From Pithys albifrons albifrons (lineage: Eukaryota; Chordata; Aves; Passeriformes; Thamnophilidae), in NCBI RefSeq assembly GCF_047495875.1, contig NC_092497.1:4411437-4475436 (forward strand): 64,000 nt of DNA, in the 5' to 3' direction. Below the pieces are notes generated by a model. It was not told where the DNA came from, searched no databases, and was given only the letters and a program-made list of their open reading frames with translations. Positions 47,543-61,300 of the stretch are shown here, in pieces. The position numbers and the translations under genes were made by a program. Numbering within the stretch: the stretch's first letter is position 1; every line of letters begins with the position of its first letter.

Positions 47543-50500
47543 AAAGATAGTCATGGGGAATCATCAATTTTCCTCTCTCTTGATGTATCTTGGTGACAAT
47601 TTTAGGTTGATATATATATTTTTGGTAGATAAAATAAGATGGATGGCACTCTATATGGGTTGCTGGAAGCAGTGGCACAGAAGAGCCTGGTGTCCCCAGC
47701 ATTTTGCCTCTCATCCTGTCAGCTCACACCCAAGCCAGAGATGGGTTCTGTCAGGTTAACACTTACTGTGGAGCTGGCTGCTTAGTTAGGTTTCATACAG
47801 ACTCACTTAGGGAGAATGCAAATTTTGACAGGATGAAGAAGAAATACCTGCGGGGAACTAAAATGAGCTCCAAGCTTTCAGCTACAACTGTTAAGTCAAT
47901 CTCATTTCAGTAGGTTTGTTTGTTTGTTTGTTTGTTTTTTCCTCTGCTGTGCATCTGGTCTGATAACTCTAATTTGTGTTCACTATGATGTCCTAGTGAT
48001 TCTTGGAGCCATGGAGCACATTCCCATCAAATTTTATCGCTGGAACACTGCTGTTATCAAGGGGACTGTGGCACTCCTACATCTGAGGAGAGTTTTGTTT
48101 CAATGTCAGAGTGTACAATGTCTAAGCATCACAGTGCAACTGGCAAATTCATCTGTTGCCTTCTTTCTCCTTTTAAAATCATCTGTCATATCTGGTTATT
48201 GCATTTTATTCTGTACAAGGTTAGCTAAATTTTGAAGGCTTCAGCAATACACAAAAGAATGGGAGTTTCACTTTCACTCTGAATTCCTCTGCTGCCTTTG
48301 TGTCTTGCCTTTATGTCCTACCTTTGTGGTAAAAATATTTGAGACGCATTTCCAAAGAGAGTACAAAAAACTGCAATCCTGCACTCCTGAAGCTGATGGG
48401 AATTATGTGACTAAATCCCTAGGAACTGTGGAAGCTGTAGTCATTAATGTTTTCTCATTCAATGAGTTATTTGAAAATAGAACTGTCTTCTCCTGGGTTT
48501 GCTGCAGGACTTTATATATTTAGAAGAAGAAAATAGTTTAATTCTTTGCAAAGTAGAAGGATCAAATTCTGCTTGAAGTGTCCAGAGCCAAAAAAACAAA
48601 ACAAAATAAAACAAAAGCATGGAACATGTTCACACAAGAATTTCAGCAAGGGCAAAGTCCTTATTTGTTTAGGATGCTCAGGTGATTCTGAAGCATAAGG
48701 TTTGAGTTTGTCATAGTCTCAATTTCATTATTATTCATAACATACCAGTGTCCAATATAATTTTCAGCAGTCCTTTCCATACAGACTTTCCAGGTATGTC
48801 ACCAGCATTGTCCATCTTCCTTTGTGACCTATTTCAATTTGTGGATAAATTAGTTAGAAGAAGCTTTCTTTATAACTATCAAGTTTCCAAACAAAACAAT
48901 TCCCTTGCTTTCTGGTCCATGTGAAAATGACCTCAAACTGCATCTCAGAGTAGGTGAACATATACCCCCATTTGCTTCCTCACACTGGAACCTTATACAA
49001 ATTCCATGTAGACAAAGTTTTGTTTCTAGTCTAATAACCAAAATTAGTGCCATATGAGTCATACCATACTGTACAAATTCTGTAGTGATAAGTAAAAATA
49101 ATGTAAACTAATGATTCATTAAGTTTAATAAACAAAATGAAGTGGCATGGTTATGAGACTGAAGGTAAAGAAATGTAGGAAGCCTCTGTGGTTTTGGTGA
49201 TGATGGGTGAGGACTCAAAATCAGCTGAGCATGTTGGAGTTGACTGTTCTATGGTGCAAAAGCTCCAACATTCAATTATTGTGAGATCACACACAAGAGT
49301 GAATTTTAAGCTACAGAAAAGTGGAGGTGGTGATAAGAAGGTTAATATAGAAGGACGGGTGATAACACAAGCCAAATTATGGTTGAAACAAGCAGTATTT
49401 CACAAGTATTGGAGCATAATTGTATAATAGAGCAATTAACCTGTGGAGCTCACCACTAAAGAGGAGAAGTAGGATTAATTATGTCCAAATAGTAATAGCC
49501 AGCATAATTTCACAGAAGAACAAACACGTAGATTAAAATCACAAATAGGATGAAGCACTCAGTAGGTACTAGATGGGATAATGAAGGAATTTCTCTCTTA
49601 TGACAGAACAACTGGCTAGATGTTATTATGAGAAAGGCTGTTATAAAGAACTTGACAAATAAATTAATTTGACCCTCCTTGCAGAAAGATAAACTACTCC
49701 AGCTCTGTGGACCACACTGAAATGGTTGGGCTTTGCTGAGAAAAGGGGCAAATTACATTTAGGAAATTCATTTGTTGCAATCAACCTATACTATGGGTAT
49801 GTTGAGGCACAAAATTCACTGGAGTCAGGACTGTGCTTGTTGAGGTTGAAAAGAAGAATAAAGACATGACATAGTTTATAAACTAATACTAGACAATTTA
49901 TAAGACATAGTTTTAGTTGTGAATGCAATTTCCAATAAAGTTTCAGCGATAATATAACTATGGTTATGTAGTAATAAATGCTGAAAGAAGTAGAGAAAGA
50001 AAGGCATTTTAATCACTCAAAATTGTATTCCGATGCATTGACCAGAGGTACCTAGAAAATTTTATGTAAAGCCGATTAAACAAGACAAACATGTTTTCAG
50101 GACTTTTCTCAGTTTGGATAGTGACTCATCCTCTCCTTACAATACCAGGTTAAAATAAACATTTCTATAACCACTGCAGTACAACCTTGTCTCTTATTTC
50201 TCCTTAGTGAAGCCTAGGAATTTATCTTTTCAATGTGAATGATCCTGCCAGGAAGGGTAGTAAGTGTTAATTGTGCACTATCTCATCTGCAGATCTCGAG
50301 CAGATTGTTTTAGAAAAATACCTGATTGCTGTTTAAATACTCCAAACAAAGAACTTGCTGAACTGTGAAAAAAGTAGGTGAGAATCTTTGCAGGAAGACT
50401 TATGAAGGGCAAGGAACAAAGTCTGTGCTCTGCAGCACAGCCTGATGTACCCATCATAGAAAATGAATGTTCTCATGAAATAGGGGCAATGCTATATTTC

Positions 50501-52685
50501 ATAATTTTGAAAACAGTGGTTACTCATAGAAAGGGTGTGGTTAAAAATTGTTCTTATTTTAGAAGCTTAGCAGAAAAGGTGGAACTTGAGGAATGATGGC
50601 ATATCTGCTTTCACATTTCATTCCAAAACTACTGGTAACAGATTCCTGAGCACACAGCAGTACAGCAGTACCAGCTTCTGTCTTTGGAGGGCAGCAGCAT
50701 TCTAAAGACATGATTCAACCTCAAATGCCCTGGTTTGCAATAATTTCACATTGTCCATGTACCACTAGCCCTGGTATTGAGCTCAAGGTTGAGAACTGAT
50801 TCAGCCGATCTTTACTACGATATTTGGGAGACACGGCAAAAATGTGGGGACTCTGCAGGAAAAGGAATCAAGTCTTGTCCAGGCATCCATTCTATTCCCA
50901 GAGCAAGAAAGGAGGTGTGTAGTGATTATCTGTGGCATCAACCTGTCAAATGCATTAGGCCAAAAGCAATCAAAATACCCTTGCCACCTTCTGTTCTGCC
51001 TGCAGCATGAAATAAATTTTAATGATAAGACATTTAAAAAAAAGTATTGCAGGATATTGTTAAAGAAACAGAAAATGTTACTGAAATGCTACCAAAAAGA
51101 GGTTTTGAAGAGTGATTTCTTTTTTCTTCCTGTTCTCAAGGAAGTTTTTTTGTAGTTTGTCTCCCTCAGCTCGAAATATCATATTTCTCCACTTCCACCT
51201 CATTTCTTACCTGGGGCATTACAGTAGCAGAGGTTTAAAAGGTCTTCAGAAAATTAGTTCTGACCTGAGTCTAACAGAAAAATAATGGTAAGCTTTTAAC
51301 AGGTTTCAAGCAAACCTTGAAGAGATTTGTCCACTTGTATTTGGACTCCTGGGGTTTACAAGCCAGCAGCAGATTTGATAAAAAGCTGATTGTAAAATAA
51401 GCTTTAATAAAATAGGCTTATCCCAGCAGTGAGAAAATCTCAAAGAAAAACAAAGTTTGAAAGGTCTGTTTGCTTCAAATAACAAAAATATATATATTTG
51501 TAATTTAACATTTAATTGGAACTTTTATGAGGAGTACATGATAGCAAGCCTTAAAGTCTACATTTTTCAGAAGCTATTTTCTGAAGTAAGCATTTCAATG
51601 TATCATTTTTATATAGCCAGAGTGTGTTGTGCCTCGTTATGGCAGAATGGAGCTCTGCTTTCATGCATTTTTAAAGGAGCTTATAGTAAGCATAAAGAAG
51701 TTACAATATTATTTGTATTGGCTCTCTAAATCAAAAACAAGGTCCATAAAATTAACTCAATTCTCCGCAGCCTTTGAAGCTTCTCCAGTTTCTGAGATAT
51801 AGCATCATGACAAATAAAGGTGGATGTCAAACACTTGAGCAATTTCAAGAGAGCAATTTATTTCATTTTGTTTGGATCTTCCTATCCAAGCAATTGCACT
51901 TACTATGTCCTCTCATGGGCTGACCTGGCCAAGTAAACACATATACTGTCATCTCTAAGAGGGTTTGTCTTATTGTTTGTGGGAACAAAATCAGAGACCC
52001 TGCAACCAAAATCCCATCCACTATGTTAATACAGATCAAACCCAAGTAGATCAAGATTTGAGGCCTTTGATCTCCAAGAATAGCAGGCTAATATCTCAAG
52101 GAAAAACTCTCCTTCTGGCTAAGCCTAATGTCTTCTAGAAAAGATGAAACCAGCAGCAAGAGGGAGACTATGAGAAAACAGGCATAAAAGCCATTTTGAA
52201 CCATGAGGAACTGTGATTGACACACTTACACAGAAGTAAATTTGGCTACAGACCTTGCTGTTTTTATGTTGTATGACAACTCTCATTTCTTCATTCTAGA
52301 GACTAAAGCAAGGACAATAAATAAATTTATACTTCAGATCACTGATGCACAATAATTTCCCAGTTGCCATGGTGAGGAACAGATGACCTGAGCAGATGAA
52401 CAAGCAGTGTCAGGCAACAACTCTCAAGTGAAAAAGTTGAAAATTGCTAAAAGGATGCTAAAGGCATTATCAGAAATGTTTGTGTGCCAGTAGAGAACCC
52501 TGAATCTTGAATGATTTAAAGGGAAATACCGATTCCTTTAAAGGTTTTTAAAAAACAGATTTTGCAGAAGACACGTGTTTGCCTTATGACCTTTCTTTTC
52601 AGAAGAAATGTGAACATTAGTGGAGACACTGTTAATGCACACTTAAATCTGTTGTAATTCCATGGTTAATCTCATCCACCGGAGC
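47543..52685. other. Non-coding AT-rich DNA
   Basis: A (TTTG)n run at 47913-47940 and an A/C-rich tract near 48594-48620. No exon or transposon that I can defend. Confidence 0.5.
47913..47940. repeat. (TTTG)n microsatellite
   Basis: About six GTTT units followed by a T run. Confidence 0.9.
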
Positions 52686-52896
52686 TTTATTGAGCAGTCT
52701 CTGCAAACTTCCAGTGTGCTTTGAGAGTAAGCAACACAGTAAACTTCTGCAATTCCTCCAGGAAATAAGTAGGTTCTGTGTTAGACAACTCACTTCTATA
52801 TGAATCTCTTCGAAACACTGGAGAATTTAAAACACCCTTAGAGATCTCTTCTGGTTCTGGTTCTGCAAACTTCATTGTCTGTAGGAAATTGTGCAC
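52686..52896 (-). other. Candidate terminal exon or orphan reading frame
   Basis: A minus-strand frame of 69 codons with ordinary amino-acid composition: Glu/Pro-rich near the start, then VFRRDSYRSEL and TEPTYFLEELQKF. It opens with a possible splice acceptor (TGCACAATTTCCTACAG at about 52880-52896, then ACAATGAAG). Its TAA stop lies inside an AATAAA poly(A) signal (plus positions 52686-52691). That combination looks like a last exon. I do not recognise the protein, and the frame is short enough to be chance. A relic of a retrocopy is another option. Confidence 0.3.
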
Positions 52897-53064
52897 GAGA
52901 AAGGGTTGCAGAGTTCATTGTTACAGGCCATGTTTGGCTCCCAGTGTGCTGGCTGGTGACTACTCACATTGGAACAACTAGAATACACTATTAGTCAGAG
53001 TACAGAAAGAACAGGTCCAAGGAATCAGAACATTGACTGCTTGGCCAGATCTTCTCTGTAAATC

Positions 53065-53475
53065 ATAGGTTCTTACATTTAGCTAGAAAAGACCTCTAAG
53101 AGTGAGACCAGCTGTTAACCCAGCTCTGCCAAGCCCACCACCAAACCATGTTTTCAAGTGCTACATCTACGTGTCTTTTAAGTCCCTCCAGGGATGATGA
53201 CTCCACCACTGCACTGGGCAGCTGTGCTAGGATTGGACAACCCTTTGGGTGAAGAAATTTCCCTAATATTTAATCTAAACCATCCCTGGCATAACTTGAG
53301 GACCTTTTCTCTTGTCTTATCCCTCTAAACAAGTGGTAGTTAGTCTGCACATAGAGGAGAGAAAAATTATTCGTGTACAACTGTCTCTTTTCACCCATGT
53401 ACATATACCCCTCTCTGAAAAACCCAGCTCATAAATAATTTTAGTCAGAATCCCCTTCTGGCTCAGTTTCAGAAT
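53065..53475 (-). mobile_element. Old CR1 LINE 3' fragment
   Basis: Reverse complement of the CR1 3' region: TTTAGCTAGAAAAGACCTCTAAG, as shorter matches, then CCCTCCAGGGATGATGACTC, CACTGCACTGGGCAGC and TTCCCTAATATTTAATCTAAACC. It is strongly diverged, and the tail octamers are lost. Confidence 0.8.
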
Positions 53476-56400
53476 CATATTTACAAATCTGGAGCTCAGT
53501 GATTTTTTTTGGTTGTTTACTTTTTGTAACTTTTTTTCTATTTTGTGGTTTTATTCAATATTTTCATTTTTTTCTAATCTTTTATTTTTCACAAAGTCAT
53601 CTAAAAGGTCCAACAACAAATTAGACAGACAGAAAACAATATAACTCTGTCTGTATAAAAGGATGTCAAATAAGTGAGGGGAACAAACTGAAGAAATAGC
53701 TTTTTGAAAATACGTTTTCCCCTTGGGGGAAATCCATGACTGTTGCAACTCCTTTAAGCAATGAGACAGTATGCGGTTCAATGCATATTTCTGTTGGAGT
53801 AACATTTACCATACACTAGTATTTAGTACACTTTTTTCCTCTAGAGACATTAATATGACAATATTCATGAAAATAATAATAATAAAAACTGAAAGAAATC
53901 TCCTGCTTTCAAAAGATTTCTTAAAAAATGTTTAACTTTCACACATCCATTCAACAGCATAACCTACACAGTCATTTAATGGGTGAGATTTGAGGTGAAT
54001 AAAGTCTAAGAAGATGATAATATTTCTGTGCTCTGTGAGAGTGAAAGTGCAGTATTTAGGAAAGGACATCAAATTGTATCCCTAGCAATTCGTAACACTG
54101 TAATTTAAACATACCTAGAAACATCCTGATGTTGGAAGCAGATAATATTCAGGATTACCTCATTTCAATTTAATCGTAAATAGCAATCCTTTTCCTTTCT
54201 GAACTCTGCCACAAGAGGGAGAGATGAACACAAAATAAGCCATTAAACCAATTATACAAATTTGAGATCTCTAAAATAAATATTGTGATAGATTTAATTA
54301 TAGGACATGGTTCTGCTTTGAAAGACTGACATTTTTAAAAGCCCCCCCAAACCAGAAAATACTCACGGCATTTGGGCTCTGCTGTATTTTAAACCAGTCT
54401 ATGAGGAGAAATTTACATTGAACATCTTCCAAACTTGCTGTGTCCCTCTAAAAAAAATAAAGTGCTTTTTCTGAGGGCATGATAATTGCACACTCAGAGG
54501 GTGCATGATTTAGCTTGAGCTCCAATCAGCACTGTTTTGGATTATACTGCAGGAAACATATAGATATTTCTTCTTCACTCTCTTCCTCTGGAAAATACAG
54601 AAAAGACAGAACAACATTTAAAGGGAGGGAGCAAAAACTTTACTGATTTTATCTTGGAAAGCAGAAGGGATTTGCTTTTGCTTAAATGTATGTACACTTA
54701 GATCACCAGGCTGTGGCAGTAGAGAGAATTTGAAATAAAATACTGTAGAACTGTAGGGTTTCAGACTTTTTGAGGTGGGGGTCCAGATAATGTGAAAAAA
54801 AAAATTGCTTTGCCCAACAAAAGTGAAAGAATAAAAAGGACTTGTAGGAAGATGCAATACTTTGCCCTGACCCTCACAGACTTATTTCCTATTCTGTTTC
54901 TTGCTGAGTAAGATTAGTGACTGAAAATGGACAAAGCAGACTGCTTCAGAGAAGTAGTCTTTGAGAAAGTATTCAAATTAACTCAGTACAGTGTGAAATT
55001 ATCAAATTAGAGACAACTGGAGAATTTGCCAGACCATTTTGGGACATGGTTTATGACAAGGTTCATTACATTTGTCCCTTGTAAAGCACTTCTATTTATA
55101 TTTACTCAGCAATCTTCCTGCAGCATGATTCCTGCTCTACCTGTCTAAACCAAAGTTAATCTTTTCTTCAACTTTAGAAAATACTGGATTCAGGATCAAA
55201 ACATGGATACTCTTTATTAGTCTTTGTTGTTAGGTCTCCATGATAACAGCATCCAGAAGACATCCTGTTTCAGACTAAGGACACTGCAAAGAAAGGGAAC
55301 GCTTGTCAGTTTTCTTCTGAGGTCCAACCAGTCATGTAATTTGTGCAGAAATAATGCCTTCCAATGCTCACCTTTTGACTACAGTTATTGGTGAACACTC
55401 TGATGTCTGCAGCAACAATTGTGTAACATGACAAACACTGAAGTTGAGAACAAAATCAGCTTCAAATACTCTCCTTCTAGCAAAATATGTGGTTCTGTTT
55501 TCAGGCACGGAGGGAGAGGTTTGGACTAATTTCTGTCATCACCTTCACAAATGCTCCATGAGTGAATTAAAGTGTGGCAGCAGCAAGAATGTTGTACTGC
55601 TGTACTGGTTCAGCTGTGACAGAGTAAACTGAGAGATGCATGCAAAAATGTTGCGATTTAGCCTCTTCTTCATCAGCCACCATCAGAAGTTCCATTTTCT
55701 GAAAGTAAAAATATTTTTTGCCCTCCTACTTTCCTAATATCTTAATACAAAGATGAACACTTTGCTTACCACAGGTTATCCCTTCATATTTTCTAGTCAC
55801 AACATCCATGGACACTGATGTCTTTTTAAAGAACTAGTCTTCACTATTTTAGTAATTTTTAAAATCATTCTTTCCTACTGATGAACTTTTAACCAGTGCT
55901 CTGCTAAATTAATTGGTTTTGTTATATAGAAAGCAAACTCTTGAGTAACTAACACATACATTGTCAAATTCTTGACTTTTGTTCTCTGCCTGTATCTTTT
56001 CATTTTCTTCAAGCACACATCCTGTCATTTGTATATTTCTTCACATCCTTTTATACTGCCATCAGGCTGAGACTTTGTTTCACTTGCTATAATGTTTGTT
56101 TCTCTAGTGAGAATTTTCCATGATTGGTAACAATACTTCAATACTCATCAATTAAGAGCCTTTTTTATGATTTTAAATACTCTTCAGTTTGCTATAATAT
56201 GCCTTGGTTTAGATGGACTCAACAAAAATTACGTAATGGGAATTGGTATTGCTAAAATCAGAATCACTCAAAACACCGCATGCTTCTATGTCTGTTCATG
56301 GCAGTTACACAGTCAGTCCAAGACCTTCAGTCACTTCAAATTATACTGATAATTTCTATCCTATACCTAATTTTAAATGTCTGTGCCTTGTCCATACTGA

Positions 56401-56540
56401 TACTGGAAGAGTTTTAGTCAATTCTGATGAACTAGGATGCAAAAACTGAATAAACGTAGTGCATTATTTCTTTTTGAAGCCCTATTGAGGTGGTAAACTA
56501 AAATGCCTACTAAGAAAGTATATAAGGTTCATCATAATTC
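53476..56540. other. Non-coding AT-rich DNA
   Basis: T-rich low-complexity sequence at about 53500-53590. No coding feature recognised. Confidence 0.5.
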
Positions 56541-56590
56541 AGAATCATAAAATCATAGAACATCCTGAGTTGAATGGGACTCACAACGTT
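56541..56590 (-). mobile_element. CR1 LINE 3' tip, short
   Basis: AGAATCATAAAATCATAGAA followed by CCTGAGTTGAATGGGACTC is the reverse complement of the CR1 tail and adjoining UTR. Confidence 0.7.
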
Positions 56591-57450
56591 TCTGGCTGCC
56601 TTTTTTTTTTTTTTTGTCTTTCACTAGGGCTTATTTCTTACATTGACTTTAAACTCCTCATTTTACAAAATATAGTTTGGGATATCTCTTTGTTATACTT
56701 TGTTTCAAATCAATATTTATTAATAATACTTCTGTCCTGTTGCATACTGAATAAAGACATAAATGTAACAAGTAAAAACCTACCTAATACAGCTGTTAGT
56801 ATTAGAAGATCTTACAAAGCTAAATATATTTTTTGATGTTATTTACCAAATGACCTAAGCACATGAAAAAGAAAACAGATTATTTTAAATAAATGAATGA
56901 ATGTGTTTTCTATCTGTATCTTTAAGCTGTATTAAGGCATTTTATAATTACAGAAAGATTTTATAGATAGCAAATACAAAAATGTTACATGAAGTAAAAG
57001 CAAAGTAAAATTCATCAAATAATTTCTCCTTGCTAAAAATAAAGACAAAAAGGGCAAAACTGTGAGTTTTGGTTTGTTTGGGTTGTTGGTTTTTTGGTTT
57101 TGTTTTTTTTTTTTTTTTGTGGGGGGGTGGGGAACTATTTGTGAAAAATAAAAATTTAGGAAATTATTCATTTTAACTCAATGAATCAAATTCTGCAGAA
57201 ATTTCCCCTAAAATGAGGTAAAGACATAGAAACAGATAACAGTAGATGGACAATATAAAATGGACTTTATGTCCTGCAAAATTTCTTATACTACTATCAT
57301 TTACTTTGGTTTTCAGGGATGGTACTAGAGGAACTTAGAATTTGGCACATAGGTGTGGCCAAGCAGATTCTGCTTTCCCTCAAAACGGACAAGCTGAAGT
57401 GTCATGCCCTATGTTGTCTTACCACAGTTTACTCATTGTTCCATAATCGC
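56591..57450. other. Non-coding AT-rich DNA
   Basis: Includes a G/T-rich low-complexity run at 57063-57133. No gene seen. Confidence 0.5.
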
Positions 57451-57532
57451 ACAACACACACACACACAGACATACACACACAGACACACACACAGACACA
57501 CACACACACACACACTCACACTCACACTCACA

Positions 57533-57571
<39 letters not shown>

Positions 57572-57572
57572 A

Positions 57573-57619
<47 letters not shown>

Positions 57620-57643
57620 ACTCACACACACACTCACACACAT
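57451..57643. repeat. Compound (CA)n/(CT)n microsatellite
   Basis: About 190 bp of CA repeats with interrupted CACT and CAGA units and two CT blocks (near 57531-57546 and 57573-57588). It is open in several frames and gives meaningless His/Thr or Cys/Val repeats. Confidence 0.95.
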
Positions 57644-57700
57644 ATTTTGATCGTAATTCAGACACCCTGACTCAGATCAGATAAATTTTCCTTGAGCAGC

Positions 57701-57721
57701 AAAAAAAAAAAAAAAAAAAAA
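57701..57721. repeat. Poly(A) run
   Basis: Twenty-one adenines, 58 bp downstream of the CA/CT microsatellite. No retrogene body was recognised upstream. Confidence 0.9.
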
Positions 57722-60254
57722 GGAAAAATACACGAAAACAACATTGAGCTGTGAAACATTCACTTTAAAGCAATGTGTCTTATCTCTGCCAAATCTAAAG
57801 GTCTAGCTTCAAAAAGGTAAAGTAGATGTAAAGGGCAGTAGTGAAGGAGAAAATGTTTGTTTAGAAGAATAACACTGCACTGAAGGAAATTAAATTGATG
57901 ATGGAGTGGCACGAGGCAGTGTGGCTCTGGAGGAGATTGTTGATTGATGTTTCCAGATGTAAGCCAGAAAGTTAGTTCTCTGCATGTATGCATATTCAGC
58001 TACGGTTTTGAGAATTGTTCTTTATTCATTCTTTTTTTTAAATATTTGAGCAATTGTATGCAAAGCATGCCATCCTTTGAAATAACATTCCTATATGAAG
58101 TAAATTTCAGCTTTGCTATTTGCATAATGGCTAATTTAAACATATTGATACACCACAGAAATCAAACTGTCAAGTGAGAGAAAAAATAACATACAGGTGA
58201 CATAAAACAGTGAACACAGAGTGAAGAGGAAAGTAAATATACTGAGCTTTTCCCAACAAATTAATATTTAACAAGCTACTTACATTGATTATGAATGAGC
58301 TGCAAAGTTTGCAATTTGCAAACTTACTTTTGTTTTGCAAATTAGGAAAGAAAAAATTAAAGTGTTCATTGTGTGGTGACACAATGACATAGAAGAAAAA
58401 GAAGTAGCTTAATAAGGGTAAAGATAATATCTATATCTTCAGCATACTAGTTTTTTGACAACATGCTCATATTCCTGTATTCTCTTTGTTATGGATTATG
58501 TGGAAGTCTTTCAGAAATTCTTTCTGAAAGAGAAGTATGATTGTAATTGCTGTATGTGGGTCTATCACATTTGTTACAAGGTCTTTGAAAGTCTTACATA
58601 ATTAGCGTTTGTAAATCATGTTCATATAATCAGAGTGCAGTTACAGAATTGAAAAGTGTTATTCTTATTATTGCTATTATTATTACTATCACATCAACAC
58701 ATCCATTAAAGGCATACAAGATCACATTTTAATTCAATACAAATCTTTCTGACATACAAGCAAACTAATACAACTTTTACACTTGCAGTTGATGACAAGA
58801 CCAGAGATGGACAATGAAAGTGCAGGTGGGACATTATGTTGGATATTGTTATGGAACCTTCTCTCACACTGACTGGAATAGTGGTTACAGTTCATTCATG
58901 TGCTCTACTGACAGAAAAAATAAAAGGCTTGGCATTCCAGTTTGTGATTATTTGCACCTGTTTTATAAGGACAAAAGCACAATTACCATGTTATCATTTT
59001 CACATTGTTTGTTTATGTCCAATTATGTACCAGTTTATAGTAGATTATTAGCTGTGGCTTACTACATATAACTTTTGAAGACTATAGAATGTTGATGTTA
59101 ATTCCATATCCCAAGAAAGAGGAAAAAAAAAGAGTTTTATTTAGAACTTTGGTTTAATTCTGCATTTTTCAGTCCTTAATCTTGAAAGAATGAGGTTTTT
59201 CTAAGAGTTTATGTCTTTGGCCAGGTTAGACTAATTGCAACAGCATATTTCAGCACATCTCTCTTTGTGGTCACCAGGGGTAAGAGTCAACACAATGAGA
59301 TATACACGCATCAGTGCTTGAGGTACAGAATTGATTGGTATCAGAGCTGTCTACAGTTTATTCCCATTCCCTAAGGCAAGATCAGCTGTCATTTTTGATG
59401 GATGTTTTCTAATTTGTTCTTGATGTTGCTGATTTGTTGTTGATGTTGCAAGAACCATAGACATCTTATGCAATCTGTTCGTGATTGTGCTCAGGATCTA
59501 CTTGATGAAGATCTGGCTAATTAAAAAATGTGTATGCAAAATTTAAGTAGAGTTATCTTCGCTGTAATTTAAGGCTGTTACTACTTCTTTCCACTAAGGT
59601 TATTCTAAAATCTAGAGCATTAACTACTGGACTGGTATTTTGGTCACTCATAATCCTTATAGTTCATGTGATATCTTCTTCCCACCATTCTTTATTAAAC
59701 AATATGCTGGGGTTTTCCATCAGTTTGATAGCTGAGTTCCATATTCTCTTTTGACATACTAAATTTTTAGCTCACTGTGGTCATTACTTTTATTATGCTA
59801 ACTCTGTAAGATCCATCAAGCATTTAGGACTTCTGGACCCAAGAGAGCCTTGAAGAAATTCTCAGAAGTAACATATGTTGCTTTGACTGGCTTGTTTTTG
59901 ACAAATTCGTGATGGATGCTGATCATCTCCTTATTCCTTTATGGTTTTATATGTCACTGTTTATGTGTTCCATCATTTTTCTCAGAACTTAAATTACAGT
60001 GACAGACAATCCTAGTTTACTCATTTTTTCTTAAATACATAGGAAAAAATATATTCTTAAATAAATGGAGATATATGTATTTGTATTTCCAGACATTCTC
60101 AAACTTAATGACAAAAATTTCTTACATACTGGCTCAGATACCTTTGACTTGATTGAGTAATATAACTTTTCCTGTCCCTTGGATATTATTTAATTGAAGG
60201 TCATGAAATGTATGTTTCCTACCATTTAATCAAATAAGTGGAAGATTTTTTTCA
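57722..60254. other. Non-coding AT-rich DNA
   Basis: No gene or clear repeat. A small imperfect direct repeat (TTGTTCTTGATGTTGC and TTGTTGTTGATGTTGC) lies at 59415-59451. Confidence 0.5.
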
Positions 60255-60430
60255 CAGAAACACAGAAACACAGTAGTTGTGCAGTTGGAAAAGCACTCCC
60301 AGATCATCAAGTCCAAACTTTGACCTCTCATTACTTCGTTAAATAGACCACAGCACTAAGTGCAATATCCAGTTTCTTCTTGAACACTCCACCACCTCTC
60401 TGGGCAGCCTGTTCCAATGTTTAACAATCA
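60255..60430 (-). mobile_element. CR1 LINE 3' fragment
   Basis: CACAGAAACACAGAAACACAG (decayed octamers, 60256 on), then GTTGGAAAAGCACTCCCAGA, TCATCAAGTCCAAACTTTGA and CCACCTCTCTGGGCAGCCTG, all reverse complement of the CR1 3' end. Confidence 0.85.
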
Positions 60431-61074
60431 TCTGATGGGTCTGTTCTGCTAAAGAGGACCATGTCAAAATTTTTCTGAACTCTTAAATCTAAGTTTTGGA
60501 GTGATTATTGAGACAGACACACTTAAAATAGGAAAACTTATATATGCTGTGTAAGACAAAATACAAAGAGAATCCTTAACATCCCTCTTACTGTACAAAT
60601 GTCTTCCTGTCACCTTTATCCTCAGTTCATCAGCTTGCAACGATGTGTGGATTTACCATGAACAAGAGTTTTTCTGCACAATGCATCATTCTCTAGGTGA
60701 TTTCTCTTACTCATAGGCTATCTTTAGTCCACCTATTCTAGAAGATGACCCTAATGTGAAGAGTTTCTGTCTGCCTAGACACAGTTATTCTCAGGAAAAA
60801 AGAACGCTTTCTCTCCTTTCAAAGACATCTATCCAAACACAAGATCCACCACTGAAGGATAACACAAACATTTTCAGCCTTTCTAGCAAAACAGAACATT
60901 CAGTAACAAATGTCAAGACTAAATCATGTTCCAGGTCTGGGATTTAATTTTGACAGAAGTTTAAATCCTGACTCTATTAGTCTATTATCTGTTCATTGCC
61001 ACTTTTCAGCTTTATGACTTCCCAGTCTCTCACTTGAAGCAGGACTATTGCCAACAATAAGTAAAGCCAACTTG
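60431..61074. other. Non-coding spacer
   Basis: Nothing recognised. Confidence 0.5.
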
Positions 61075-61300
61075 TAGCTTCATCTTAAAACCCTCCAAGG
61101 ATGGAAATTCAGCAACTTCTCTGGGAAATATATTTCAGTGACACACTGGTCACTGCTAGTGAGGAATATTTTTCTCATGTCCGGCCTGAACATACTAAAT
61201 CACACTTTCTTGTTGTTTGATGTTGTTTCACCATCCTCTGCAAAAAAGGAGAGGTTGGCTCTGTTCTCTCTATTACATTTTTCAGGTATCTGCAGGTTCC
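61075..61300 (-). mobile_element. CR1 LINE 3' fragment
   Basis: AAAACCCTCCAAGGATGGAA, CAACTTCTCTGGGAAATATA and GAGGAATATTTTTCTCATGTCC match the reverse complement of CR1 upstream of its tail. The 3' tip itself is absent. Confidence 0.75.

Noticed and set aside
57319..57684. His/Thr/Ser/Leu repeat protein
   Set aside because: Translation of the CA/CT microsatellite.
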